From Clostridiales bacterium (lineage in GTDB: Bacteria > Bacillota > Peptococcia > Peptococcales > Peptococcaceae), in contig QAKL01000056.1 of NCBI GenBank assembly GCA_003343815.1, positions 1 through 24,659 on the forward strand: DNA of 24,659 nucleotides, written 5' to 3'. Positions within the stretch are counted from its first letter, which is position 1, and each line of letters opens with the position of its first letter. Shown here in pieces: positions 1 through 6,820 of this stretch. The notes below the pieces were generated by a model. The model saw nothing but the letters and a program-made list of their open reading frames with translations, made no database searches and was not told the DNA's origin. Both the position numbers and the translations under genes were made by a program.

Positions 1-704
1 TCTCCCGACCAGACGACAGCCATCGCCGCCGAGCCCTGGATCATTTGGTCTTTGACCTCGTCTCCGACATACGCCTGCACCAAAGGTTTCTGATCAATCA
101 AAGCCTGCTCAGCCTCGGCTATTTCTTGCGGATCCTTGGTATTGATCGAGTAGCCTAAATATTTAAGCGCTACCGCGATTGAGTCGCGCTGGGAGTTTAA
201 CATATAAATCTGACCTTTATATTTTTCATCCCACAAATAACTCCAAGAGTCAGGCACCTCGTCCATCAAGCTTTTATTGTACAAAATACCGACCGTGCCC
301 CACATATACGGCACCGAATATTTATTTTCCGGATCGTAAGACAGATTTTTGAAATCATCGCCTATATATTTGTAATTGGGAATATTGTCGAAATCTAATT
401 CCTCCAGCATACCCTCTTTTTCCATTTTCTCAATCATATAATCAGAGGGAATAATCACATCATAATCCGCGGCATGATTTTTCACCTTAATATACATGTC
501 CTCATTCGTATCAAACATCTCGTAATTAACCTTGATGTTGTACTCCTTTTCAAAATCAGCAATTACATGAGTATCCTCAATGTAATCCCCCCAGTTGTAC
601 ACGTTGATTTCGGCATCATAGCTTTTGCTGCCGCCGCAGGCTGTCAGTCCAAAGACCATCGCCATACCCAAAGTACCTGCCAAGAGTTTCTTCATTTTTT
701 TCAT
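1..704 (-). CDS. potD: PotD-like spermidine/putrescine-binding lipoprotein, C-terminus cut by window edge
   Basis: Extracytoplasmic polyamine-binding component of the potABCD importer; it would deliver spermidine or putrescine to PotBC. I translated 234 codons before the left edge. The N-terminus MKKMKKLLAGTLGMAMVFGL is followed by a lipobox LTAC with the lipidated Cys at residue 23, so the protein is a membrane-anchored lipoprotein. The mature start, with INVYNWGDYIED and further on YDVIIPSDYMIE, is typical of PotD, as is QGSAAMAVVWSG near the edge. The start is the ATG at 704 with GGAGGAGAG just upstream. It lies 23 bases after potC in the same direction, as the last gene of potA-B-C-D. The missing C-terminus prevents checking the full ligand pocket, so which polyamine is preferred cannot be said. 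Confidence 0.93.
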   Translation of the reverse strand, partial: MKKMKKLLAGTLGMAMVFGLTACGGSKSYDAEINVYNWGDYIEDTHVIADFEKEYNIKVNYEMFDTNEDMYIKVKNHAADYDVIIPSDYMIEKMEKEGMLEELDFDNIPNYKYIGDDFKNLSYDPENKYSVPYMWGTVGILYNKSLMDEVPDSWSYLWDEKYKGQIYMLNSQRDSIAVALKYLGYSINTKDPQEIAEAEQALIDQKPLVQAYVGDEVKDQMIQGSAAMAVVWSG

Positions 705-727
705 TTTTGTCGTCTCTCCTCCAAACA

Positions 728-1510
728 TTAATTTTTTGATTTATTCTCATCCTTGTTCATTCTAAGCGAAACTATCGTCAAAAGGATAATTACCGCCAAA
801 AAGACCAAGGTCAAGACCGCATTGATTTTCGGATTTAATCCGCGTTTCGCCATCGAATAAATAACGATCGCCAGATTATTTACGCCGCTGCCGGTCGTAA
901 AGAAGCTGATGACGAAATCGTCAAGCGACAGCGTAAAAGCAAACAAAAATCCGGTTAAAATTCCCTCTTTGATTTGCGGCAAAATGACATGCCAATAAGT
1001 ATAAAGCGGAGTCGCCCCCAAATCTAAAGCCGCCTCCATCGTGTACTTATTCAAATTCTGCAATTTCGGCAGAACCGCAATAATCACATATGGGATATTG
1101 AAAATAATATGCGCTAACAAAAGCGTATGAAAACCCAAATGGATTTTTACCATCAAAAACAAAAGCATCAGCGACACACCGGTAACGATATCAGGGTTTA
1201 AAACCGGCAAATAGGTGACATTCATAAAAATTCCCTGCATCCATTTATCCAGCCCGTCAATGGCAATCGCCGCAATCGTGCCGATCACCGTAGCGATCGT
1301 TGCTGACAAAATAGCGATCAACACCGTATTATACATCGCCTGCATCAGCGTCTGATCCTGGAAAAGCGCCTGATACCATTTTAAAGAAAATCCGCCCCAA
1401 GTACCGCGCGAGCGTGACTCATTAAACGAAAAGATGATCAAAACCACTATAGGCGCGTACAAAAAGAGATAAATCAAAAAAGCGTACATTTTCGACAGCA
1501 GGTTTTTCAA
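728..1510 (-). CDS. potC: PotC-like polyamine ABC transporter permease
   Basis: Second inner-membrane permease of the polyamine importer (260 aa, normal family length). Six hydrophobic stretches are visible. The EAA loop that contacts the ATPase reads EAALDLGA at residues 159-166 and is followed by PLYTYWHVILPQI. The start codon is TTG at 1510: it overlaps the potB stop as TTGA (1507-1510), and GGGAGG lies 9 bases upstream at 1520-1525. The non-ATG start and overlap imply translational coupling to potB, which would keep the two permeases near 1:1. The C-terminus is short and charged. Assignment rests on the EAA motif, length and the potA-B-C-D order. Confidence 0.94.
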   Translation of the reverse strand: MKNLLSKMYAFLIYLFLYAPIVVLIIFSFNESRSRGTWGGFSLKWYQALFQDQTLMQAMYNTVLIAILSATIATVIGTIAAIAIDGLDKWMQGIFMNVTYLPVLNPDIVTGVSLMLLFLMVKIHLGFHTLLLAHIIFNIPYVIIAVLPKLQNLNKYTMEAALDLGATPLYTYWHVILPQIKEGILTGFLFAFTLSLDDFVISFFTTGSGVNNLAIVIYSMAKRGLNPKINAVLTLVFLAVIILLTIVSLRMNKDENKSKN

Positions 1511-2346
1511 AATAAGCCACCTCCCTGCTCGTCATCGCCGAAGCGGTTCATAATAAACATGCTGATTAAAATTAAAACCATTACGACTACTGACAAAGCC
1601 GAGCCGAATCCCCAGTCGCTGGAGGTCAAAAACTGCGTCTCGATCAAATTACCGACCATGTTGACCTTGCCCCCGCCCAAAAGACGCGAAATAACAAACG
1701 TCGATACCGCAGGCAAAAAGACCATCGTAATTCCTGTGATGACACCTGAGACGCTCAAAGGCAGAGTAATTTTGCTGAAGACTTTCATCGGCGCCGCACC
1801 TAAATCCTCCGCCGCCTCAATCAGCGAATGATCAATTTTGATTAACACCGAATAAATCGGCAGAATCATAAAGGGCAGAAAATTATACACCATACCCAAA
1901 ATGACCGCACCCTCGGTATAAAGCACGTTTAATCCCGGCAGTCCCAAACTTTTTAAAAACGTACTCAAAATTCCCGCGCCGTCCAATAAACTCATCCACG
2001 CATAAGTACGCGCCAAAAAGTTCATCCACATCGGGATAATCAATAAAATAACCATGATACTGCCCTTGCCGAATCCCGATTTGGCTAAAATCATCGCCAT
2101 CGGATAGCCTAAAATGAGGCAGATAAGCGTCGTTAAAAGCGCCAGCTTTAACGAGCGCCAAATTACTTTTAAATATAACGGATCCAAAACTCTGGCAAAA
2201 TTAGCCATGGAAAAATGGCTTTCGCCGCCTGTTGTCACCAATACACTGTTACCTAATAAAATTACGAGCGGCAGCAAAACAAACACGATTGACCACACGG
2301 CGTAAATGTAGACAAACGGATTTTTTGACGCCTTATAAGCCTTCAC
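1507..2346 (-). CDS. potB: PotB-like polyamine ABC transporter permease
   Basis: First inner-membrane permease of the polyamine importer (279 aa). It has an N-terminal membrane segment at about residues 13-31, five more hydrophobic segments, and the EAA loop EAAEDLGA at residues 177-184 followed by PMKVFSKITLPLSVSG. The start is GTG at 2346 and shares one base with the potA stop TAG (2346-2348). The ribosome site is only a weak AAGGCGG, so expression probably depends on ribosomes finishing potA. Together with the TTG start of potC, both permease genes use non-ATG starts coupled to the gene before. Family assignment is firm from the EAA motif and operon context. Confidence 0.94.
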   Translation of the reverse strand: MKAYKASKNPFVYIYAVWSIVFVLLPLVILLGNSVLVTTGGESHFSMANFARVLDPLYLKVIWRSLKLALLTTLICLILGYPMAMILAKSGFGKGSIMVILLIIPMWMNFLARTYAWMSLLDGAGILSTFLKSLGLPGLNVLYTEGAVILGMVYNFLPFMILPIYSVLIKIDHSLIEAAEDLGAAPMKVFSKITLPLSVSGVITGITMVFLPAVSTFVISRLLGGGKVNMVGNLIETQFLTSSDWGFGSALSVVVMVLILISMFIMNRFGDDEQGGGLF

Positions 2347-3389
2347 TATTGAGCCGCCTTGTGCATGATATGGATATCGTTAGGCAATACATTTAATCCG
2401 ACCTCTTTGCCTACCGGCTCCATCACCGTGCTGTGCACCATCCAGCTGTAATCTGCGCCTTTAACGATGCTTTCATAGTGTACGCCCTTGAATACTACTG
2501 ATTCCACTACGCCTTTAAACATCCCGCTTGCCGCATCACTGAATTTAATATCCTCCGGTCTGATGACCACATCAACCGCCTCATCCGGCAAAAATCCCTT
2601 ATCCACGCACTCGACCGGACGATTTAAGAAACTTACCAGAAAATCTTTATGCATAATTCCGTCGATAATATTGCTTTCACCGATAAAATCCGCTACGAAA
2701 GCATTTTTCGGCTCATTATAAATATCGATAGGCGTACCGATCTGCTGGATCTCGCCTTTATTCATTACCACGATCGTATCGCTCATCGTGAGCGCCTCCT
2801 CCTGATCGTGAGTGACAAAAACAAAGGTAATACCCAGTCTCTGCTGGATCTTTTTTAATTCCAACTGCATTTCCTTGCGCATCTTTAAATCAAGCGCGCT
2901 TAACGGTTCGTCCAACAGCAGCACCTCCGGCTCGTTAACTAAAGCGCGAGCGATCGCCACCCTCTGCTGCTGACCGCCGGATAACGAATCAATCGCCCTT
3001 TTGCCGAATCCCGGCAGATTGACCAATTCCAGCATTTCATTTACTTTCATCTCGATAGACTTTTTGTCCATCTTTTTTATTTTCAGCCCAAAAGCTACAT
3101 TATCAAAAACATTCATATGTGGGAACAAGGCATATCGCTGAAATACCGTGTTGACCTTGCGTTTAAACGGCGGCAAATCCTGCATAGGCTTACCGTTGAA
3201 CAAAACATCGCCGCTTGTGGGGCTTTCAAATCCCCCTATTAAGCGTAAAGTAGTGGTTTTGCCGCAGCCTGACGGCCCCAAGAGCGTCAAGAATTCATTG
3301 CGCAAAATGTACAAATTAATCTGGTCTAAAACCTTTTCCCCGTCGTATTCTTTTGAGATATTCACTAAGCGGATTAACTCTTCAGACAT
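2346..3389 (-). CDS. potA: PotA-like polyamine ABC transporter ATPase
   Basis: Cytoplasmic ATPase that powers polyamine uptake; first gene of potABCD (347 aa, family-typical). The Walker A motif GPSGCGKTT is at residues 38-46, the ABC signature LSGGQQQR at about 137, and Walker B VLLLDEPLSALD at about 157 with the switch His in FVFVTHDQEEA. The C-terminal part (about 240-347) matches the TOBE-type regulatory domain of PotA/CysA-like ATPases, including VVIRPEDIKF. The start is ATG 3389 with GGGGGT upstream. A sigma-A-type promoter lies at 3543-3570, giving a leader of roughly 145 bases. Spermidine/putrescine specificity is inferred from PotD and the permeases rather than from this protein alone. 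Confidence 0.95.
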   Translation of the reverse strand: MSEELIRLVNISKEYDGEKVLDQINLYILRNEFLTLLGPSGCGKTTTLRLIGGFESPTSGDVLFNGKPMQDLPPFKRKVNTVFQRYALFPHMNVFDNVAFGLKIKKMDKKSIEMKVNEMLELVNLPGFGKRAIDSLSGGQQQRVAIARALVNEPEVLLLDEPLSALDLKMRKEMQLELKKIQQRLGITFVFVTHDQEEALTMSDTIVVMNKGEIQQIGTPIDIYNEPKNAFVADFIGESNIIDGIMHKDFLVSFLNRPVECVDKGFLPDEAVDVVIRPEDIKFSDAASGMFKGVVESVVFKGVHYESIVKGADYSWMVHSTVMEPVGKEVGLNVLPNDIHIMHKAAQ

Positions 3390-3428
3390 ACGCTACCCCC
3401 CTATCAAAAAATTTTTTTCTTTGTGCAG

Positions 3429-3468
3429 AAATGGCACAAGCATAAAAAAAGCAGGTCCGCCAAACTTC
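3429..3468 (-). terminator. Possible attenuator hairpin with U7 tail in the potA leader
   Basis: On the minus strand GCACGG and CCTGC can form a 5-bp stem with one bulged C around a loop of about 12 bases, followed directly by seven T residues. A second small hairpin, TTGTGC/GCACAA, follows before the potA ribosome site. The stem is weak, so premature termination here is only a possibility. I recognise no known riboswitch in this leader. Confidence 0.3.
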
Positions 3469-3542
3469 CGTGCAAAACAGTAAGTTTAAGCTTACCCCAA
3501 AAAAAATCAAGTGAGTAGGTACTCTCTTCTCCTAATTACAAT

Positions 3543-3570
3543 ATTATAATGTTTTCTTTCTGAAATGCAA
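3543..3570 (-). promoter_or_regulatory. Sigma-A promoter of potABCD
   Basis: Reading the minus strand, TTGCAT (3565-3570) is followed by a 16-bp spacer and TATAAT (3543-3548). Transcription should start near 3536. A 12-base inverted repeat GAGTAGGTACTC (3513-3524) just inside the transcript could be an operator, but no regulator can be named. Confidence 0.75.
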
Positions 3571-3702
3571 GCATTATTTTCGCATATTTCGGCACAAGGG
3601 TCATTTTTTATATATATTTACTCATAATTATTTTTAATGACCCGTTTTTTCTCTCACAGAGACACGATTAAAATATTTTTATGTATCGCGAAATTTTTCC
3701 CC

Positions 3703-3731
3703 TTGCCAAGATGCGCCACTCATGCTATAAT
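3703..3731 (+). promoter_or_regulatory. Sigma-A promoter of the yhhQ riboswitch transcript
   Basis: TTGCCA (3703-3708), a 17-bp spacer and a perfect TATAAT (3726-3731). The predicted start near 3738 lies just upstream of the riboswitch aptamer. Confidence 0.85.
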
Positions 3732-3745
3732 AACCACTAATTTCA

Positions 3746-3788
3746 TACGACAGTTCGTAACCATCCTGTCGTAAAACAAAACTATGGA
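3746..3788 (+). ncRNA. PreQ1-I riboswitch aptamer
   Basis: TACGACAG (3746-3753) pairs perfectly with CTGTCGTA (3766-3773) as P1. The loop TTCGTAACCATC is followed by an A-rich tail, AAACAAAACTATGGA (3774-3788). CCAT in the loop (3761-3764) pairs with ATGG in the tail (3784-3787), giving the H-type pseudoknot of class I preQ1 riboswitches. The A-rich tail closely resembles that of the Thermoanaerobacter preQ1 riboswitch. A queuosine precursor transporter directly downstream supports the call. Confidence 0.85.
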
Positions 3789-3807
3789 TTTTTTCGTAAA
3801 TCTTGAT

Positions 3808-3835
3808 GGGTACACTTGGTGTGCCCTATTTTTTT
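3808..3835 (+). terminator. Riboswitch expression platform: intrinsic terminator before yhhQ
   Basis: GGGTACAC (3808-3815) pairs with GTGTGCCC (3818-3825) as 8 bp with one G-U pair, and a run of T follows (3829-3835). It sits between the preQ1 aptamer and the yhhQ ribosome site, so ligand binding is expected to favour termination. I did not find a clear antiterminator pairing. Confidence 0.75.
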
Positions 3836-3860
3836 GCGAAAAAGAAAAGGAGAATCAATC

Positions 3861-4559
3861 ATGTCAAACGAATTAATGTTACTCGCCGAGCTTTTGGTGG
3901 TCTATGCGCTCATCTTAGTCTTTTGGCGCCTGTGGGGCAAGGTAGGATTGGTCTGCTGGTTAGGGATCGCCACTATTTTAGCTAATATCGAAGTTTTGAT
4001 TTTAGTCGACGCTTTCACCTTAGAGCAAACCTTAGGCAATATTTTATTTGCCTCGACCTTTATCGCCACGGATATTTTAAGTGAAAATACAGACGAAAAA
4101 TTTACCAAAAAAGCCGTTAATCTAAGCATCATGACCTCCGTGGTCTTTATCGTCATCTCCCAGATGTGGCTTCTTTATACGCCTAATGCCAACGACTGGG
4201 CTTCCCCCAGTTTCCATACCCTTTTCAGCAACACTCCGCGCCTGCTTTTAAGCGGCTTAGTCGTCTTTGCCATCGTCCAGCGCTTGGATATCTGGCTTTA
4301 TCATAAATGGTGGAGCTTTACCGCGAAACGCGGCGACGCGCACGCCTTTTTATGGCTTCGCAACAACGGCTCGACTTTGATTTCCCAGTTAGTGAACGCC
4401 TTTTTATATAACTTCCTCGCTTTCGGCGGCATGTATGAACTGCCTACGCTTATCTCTATCTGCCTATCCAGCTATTTGGTTTTCTTAGTGATGGCGCTTT
4501 TGGATACGCCTATCGTTTATATTGCCCGCCTGTGGCACGAAAAATACAAAATTGACTAA
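3861..4559 (+). CDS. yhhQ: YhhQ/VUT-family queuosine precursor transporter
   Basis: Integral membrane protein of 232 aa that would import queuosine precursors such as preQ0 or preQ1 for tRNA queuosine synthesis. Hydrophobic helices span most of the length. The family signature is seen in TLGNILFASTFIATDILSE, and later in VQRLDIWLYHKWW and the NNGSTLISQLVNAF segment, all typical of the DUF165/VUT family (COG1738). I chose the ATG at 3861 because AAGGAG lies 8 bases upstream (3847-3852); an ATG at 3816 is in frame but overlaps the terminator stem. Regulation by the preQ1-I riboswitch directly upstream strongly supports the substrate class. Which precursor is carried is not visible in the sequence. 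Confidence 0.92.
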   Translation: MSNELMLLAELLVVYALILVFWRLWGKVGLVCWLGIATILANIEVLILVDAFTLEQTLGNILFASTFIATDILSENTDEKFTKKAVNLSIMTSVVFIVISQMWLLYTPNANDWASPSFHTLFSNTPRLLLSGLVVFAIVQRLDIWLYHKWWSFTAKRGDAHAFLWLRNNGSTLISQLVNAFLYNFLAFGGMYELPTLISICLSSYLVFLVMALLDTPIVYIARLWHEKYKID

Positions 4560-4587
4560 GCAAAAATAGTTTGTATTTGTTTTTGCT
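4559..4587 (+). terminator. Weak hairpin after yhhQ
   Basis: AGCAAAAA (4559-4566) pairs with TTTTTGCT (4580-4587), beginning at the yhhQ stop codon. It is AT-rich with a T-rich 3' arm and no good U tail, so it is a weak terminator candidate. Confidence 0.4.
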
Positions 4588-4630
4588 ATGTATAATCCGC
4601 GATTTTGCCCGTTAAATAAAATTTCTGCTC

Positions 4631-4659
4631 TTGTTTTTTCGCCAAAAATCATGTATAAT
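4631..4659 (+). promoter_or_regulatory. Sigma-A promoter of tatA
   Basis: TTGTTT (4631-4636), a 17-bp spacer, then TATAAT (4654-4659). The start point would be near 4666, about 50 bases before the tatA start. Confidence 0.75.
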
Positions 4660-4715
4660 CAAGCTAAATTCAAGATTAATTTCAGCTTATTTTAATCCAC
4701 AGACAGGAGTGATCT

Positions 4716-4934
4716 ATGATGGGTTTTGCAAATATCGGTGTACCAAGCTTAATTTTGATCTTAGTCGTATGTTTGGTTATCTTTGGACCCGGCAAGCTTC
4801 CCGGCGTCGGCAAAGCAGTCGGTCAAAGCATCAAAGAATTTAAAAACGAAATGAACGACACGAAAAAAGATGAGGACGAATCGGAAACCAAAGTTGAGGC
4901 TTCCACTGAGGACGCTGACAAAAAAAGTGAATAA
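4716..4934 (+). CDS. tatA: Twin-arginine translocase subunit TatA
   Basis: Pore-forming TatA-type protein for export of folded proteins. It has a short periplasmic start (GFANIGVPS), one membrane helix (LILILVVCLVIFG), the conserved hinge FGPGKLPGVG, an amphipathic helix KAVGQSIKEFKNEM, and a highly charged, disordered tail rich in Lys, Asp and Glu. At 72 aa it has normal TatA length. Two tandem ATGs (4716 and 4719) both fit the AGGAG at 4705-4709, so the first Met is uncertain. It has its own promoter and a strong terminator, and no tatC is adjacent; the TatC partner must be encoded elsewhere. Confidence 0.95.
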   Translation: MMGFANIGVPSLILILVVCLVIFGPGKLPGVGKAVGQSIKEFKNEMNDTKKDEDESETKVEASTEDADKKSE

Positions 4935-4939
4935 TCACA

Positions 4940-4973
4940 TTAAAAAAGTACCGTTTAAACGGTACTTTTTTAA
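4940..4973. terminator. Perfectly palindromic bidirectional terminator
   Basis: All 34 bases form one perfect palindrome: a GTACC/GGTAC core with GTTTAAAC at the centre, flanked by A6 and T6 runs. It ends both tatA (plus) and the small membrane protein gene (minus), whose TAA stop at 4970-4972 lies inside it. Confidence 0.9.
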
Positions 4974-5176
4974 TACCTGTGAATCAATTTCCAAATGATT
5001 TTTAAATAAATTAAGCCGCAGATCCCGATTACCACCGTTTCAAAGGAATATCCCTCCAAAACACTGCCGCTCATTGCCATTACATTTGCCGTCTGCGCTC
5101 CCGATAAAGCCAAAAATCCCACGATTAATGCTGCATCCAGTCCTATTATTACCAGCATCCCGATAATTCGTTTCAT
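4970..5176 (-). CDS. Small two-helix membrane protein, unknown function
   Basis: A 68-aa protein with two hydrophobic segments. The first is at about residues 4-27 (IIGMLVIIGLDAALIVGFL) and the second at about 45-64 (ETVVIGICGLIYLKIIWKL), with a short basic end HRY. I chose the ATG at 5176 because a strong AAGGAGGGAG lies just upstream at 5181-5190; a longer frame to 5242 has no such support. I do not recognise the family. The stop codon is inside the bidirectional terminator shared with tatA. The excellent ribosome site and tight 3' fit argue that it is a real gene. No clear promoter was found, and nothing indicates function beyond membrane location. Confidence 0.7.
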   Translation of the reverse strand: MKRIIGMLVIIGLDAALIVGFLALSGAQTANVMAMSGSVLEGYSFETVVIGICGLIYLKIIWKLIHRY

Positions 5177-5269
5177 CTGCCTCCCTCCTTTAGATATGTA
5201 TATGCTTTCCCCGGGCAGAAAAACACCCTGGCGAATTTTCAAGAATTTTTATCTTTTTCGCAAAATATC

Positions 5270-5298
5270 TTGCAATCGAAACAAATATCGCGTAAAAT
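5270..5298 (+). promoter_or_regulatory. Probable promoter of the M23 hydrolase gene
   Basis: TTGCAA (5270-5275), a 17-bp spacer, then TAAAAT (5293-5298). A second, weaker possibility, TTGAAA with a TATTCT box 16 bp on, lies closer to the gene within about 5313-5341. Confidence 0.55.
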
Positions 5299-5369
5299 AA
5301 AAGTTAATATACTTGAAAAATATAGATTTTTGTATATTCTCCCACAAAAATTCAGGCAGGTGAAAAATT

Positions 5370-6536
5370 TTGCATAAATTCCGTAAAAAACGTGTTGTTT
5401 TAATCGTTACCTCTGCCGCTTTGATCGGCGCCTTGAGCTTTTCCACCCTGTTATCTGATTTTGCTTTAGGCGATGATACGCAAAAGATCAACGATTTAAC
5501 CAAACAACAGCAAAATTTACAAAATCAAATCAAAGACACTAAAAACGATTTAAAAAATACTACCATTGAAAAAAACAAACAGCTCAATCAATTAAACCAA
5601 ATCAACAGCAATATTGACGCGGCGCAAAATACTATCGACTCCCTCGCCGCCAGTATCACTGAAACGGAAAACAACATCGCCGCCGCCGAAAATGAAATCG
5701 CCAACAAACAGCGCGATTACGACGGACGTATGGCGATATTTTGCAATCGTTTGAAAGAAATGTACGAGTACGGTGACATGAACTACGTCGATGTCCTTTT
5801 CCAATCCTCGGATTTCAGCGATTTTCTCACTCGTTTCGAATATTTGCGCTATGTCGCCGACAACGACAATAAATTGTTGGAGGAAGTAGTCGCTTTGCGC
5901 ACCTCGCTTGAGGAGCAGAAAAACTCCCTCGAAACACAGAAAACTTCATTAGAGGCGCAGAAAAAACAGCACGAGGAAAAAGTAGCACAGTTAGAATTAG
6001 CCAGCCAGGAAAAAGAAGCTTTAGTCTCCCAGATTAAAGAGGACGAAAACAGCCTCTACGCGATGCTCGACGCTATGGAGGAGGAGTCCGATCGTATCGC
6101 CTCTAATATCGCCGCTTTGCAAACGTCAAGCGGCACAGCTCCGGCGGCATTGATGTGGCCTGCGCCCTCCAGCCGCTATATCACCTCGCCCTACGGTCCT
6201 CGTACGCATCCTATTACCAAGAAGCAGTCGATTCACACCGGTATCGACATCGGCGCCAAATACGGCACCAATATTTTAGCCGCCGCTTCCGGCAAAGTCA
6301 TCGTTTCGACCTATAACAGCAGCTACGGCAATTACGTCGTCGTCGACCACGGCGGCGGCATGAGTACCCTTTACGCCCATATGTCCAAACGCTCCGTCGG
6401 AGTCGGAGACAATGTCTCTGCCGGACAAGTCTTAGGCTTAGTCGGCTCCACAGGCATGAGCACTGGTGCTCATCTGCACTTTGAAGTTCGTATCAACGGT
6501 AAACATACTAAACCTAATCCTTACTTAGGTATTTAA
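5370..6536 (+). CDS. Secreted coiled-coil murein hydrolase, M23/LytM family
   Basis: Exported peptidoglycan hydrolase or hydrolase activator of the EnvC/CwlO-neighbour type (388 aa). A basic start (HKFRKKR) and hydrophobic segment to about residue 33 form a signal peptide. Residues about 36-250 are a long Gln/Asn/Glu/Lys-rich coiled coil in two parts around a globular stretch (MYEYGDMNYVDVLFQSSDFS). Residues 262-388 are a complete M23 domain with zinc ligands H289 and D293 (HTGID), H337 (YAHMS), and H368/H370 (GAHLHFE), so it should be an active endopeptidase. The start is TTG at 5370: AGGTGA sits 6 bases upstream and no ATG is available before residue 121. A strong terminator follows. Confidence 0.92.
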   Translation: MHKFRKKRVVLIVTSAALIGALSFSTLLSDFALGDDTQKINDLTKQQQNLQNQIKDTKNDLKNTTIEKNKQLNQLNQINSNIDAAQNTIDSLAASITETENNIAAAENEIANKQRDYDGRMAIFCNRLKEMYEYGDMNYVDVLFQSSDFSDFLTRFEYLRYVADNDNKLLEEVVALRTSLEEQKNSLETQKTSLEAQKKQHEEKVAQLELASQEKEALVSQIKEDENSLYAMLDAMEEESDRIASNIAALQTSSGTAPAALMWPAPSSRYITSPYGPRTHPITKKQSIHTGIDIGAKYGTNILAAASGKVIVSTYNSSYGNYVVVDHGGGMSTLYAHMSKRSVGVGDNVSAGQVLGLVGSTGMSTGAHLHFEVRINGKHTKPNPYLGI

Positions 6537-6561
6537 CATTTTTATCTATTACGTCACAAAA

Positions 6562-6594
6562 AATTGCCTGCCATGCTTGACAGGCAATTTTTTT
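6562..6594 (+). terminator. Intrinsic terminator of the M23 gene
   Basis: AATTGCCTG (6562-6570) pairs with CAGGCAATT (6581-6589) around a 10-base loop, followed by T residues to 6594. The -35 element of the next promoter lies within the loop and 3' arm. Confidence 0.9.
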
Positions 6595-6605
6595 AGTGTT
6601 ACACT
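6577..6605 (+). promoter_or_regulatory. Sigma-A promoter of the cys leader-cysK-cysE operon
   Basis: A perfect TTGACA (6577-6582), exactly 17 bp, then TACACT (6600-6605). Transcription should start near 6612, ten bases before the leader ribosome site. The -35 box is embedded in the terminator hairpin of the upstream gene. Confidence 0.85.
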
Positions 6606-6635
6606 TTCAGTATATTAATCAAAGGAGGAAGCATT

Positions 6636-6755
6636 ATGCAGAGCATTATCAGACAAAGCGCTATCTGTTGTTGTCCGGGCATGCGTCGTACCATGTCTGT
6701 AGCTTTGTATGCCGATTTGTGCTTCATGCTTTCCTCTGTCGCAGTAGTTTTTTAA
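6636..6755 (+). CDS. Poly-cysteine leader peptide of the cysK-cysE attenuator
   Basis: A 39-codon ORF with a strong AAAGGAGGAAG (6621-6631) before its ATG. Residues 10-15 read ICCCPG: three consecutive TGT codons at 6666-6674; a fourth Cys is at residue 29. The rest is mildly hydrophobic. It lies between a strong promoter and an intrinsic terminator directly before cysK, the arrangement of a classical amino-acid leader peptide. Inference: with scarce Cys-tRNA the ribosome stalls at codons 11-13, leaving 6728-6738 free to pair with the 5' arm of the terminator (6786-6793) and let transcription reach cysK. With ample cysteine the ribosome covers that strand and the terminator forms. A functional small membrane protein is a less likely alternative. 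Confidence 0.8.
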   Translation: MQSIIRQSAICCCPGMRRTMSVALYADLCFMLSSVAVVF

Positions 6756-6782
6756 TCCCTAAGCGGATTTTTGCGATGCTTC

Positions 6783-6820
6783 AAGCAGAGAGCCAAATGG
6801 CTTTCTGCTTTTTTATTTTT
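6783..6820 (+). terminator. Attenuator terminator upstream of cysK
   Basis: A 12-bp stem with one G-U pair: AAGCAGAGAGCC (6783-6794), loop AAAT, GGCTTTCTGCTT (6799-6810), then a T-rich tail to 6820. It lies between the leader peptide and cysK with no gene before it to end, so it is an attenuator. A competing pairing joins CAGAGAGC (6786-6793) to GCT-ttc-CTCTG (6728-6738). Confidence 0.9.

Larger units (their letters stand above)
3390..3860. other. Divergent regulatory region between potA and yhhQ
   Basis: This 471-base stretch has no protein gene. It holds the leftward potA promoter and leader (3390-3570), about 130 bases of AT-rich spacer (3571-3702) where I see nothing specific, and the rightward promoter, preQ1-I riboswitch and terminator of yhhQ (3703-3835). 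Confidence 0.8.

Noticed and set aside
3427..3506. Short hydrophobic frame in the potA leader (minus strand, from a TTG)
   Set aside because: No start codon with a properly spaced ribosome site; only a distant AGGAG.
5177..5242. N-terminal extension of the 68-aa membrane protein
   Set aside because: The strong ribosome site lies inside the extension, just before ATG 5176.
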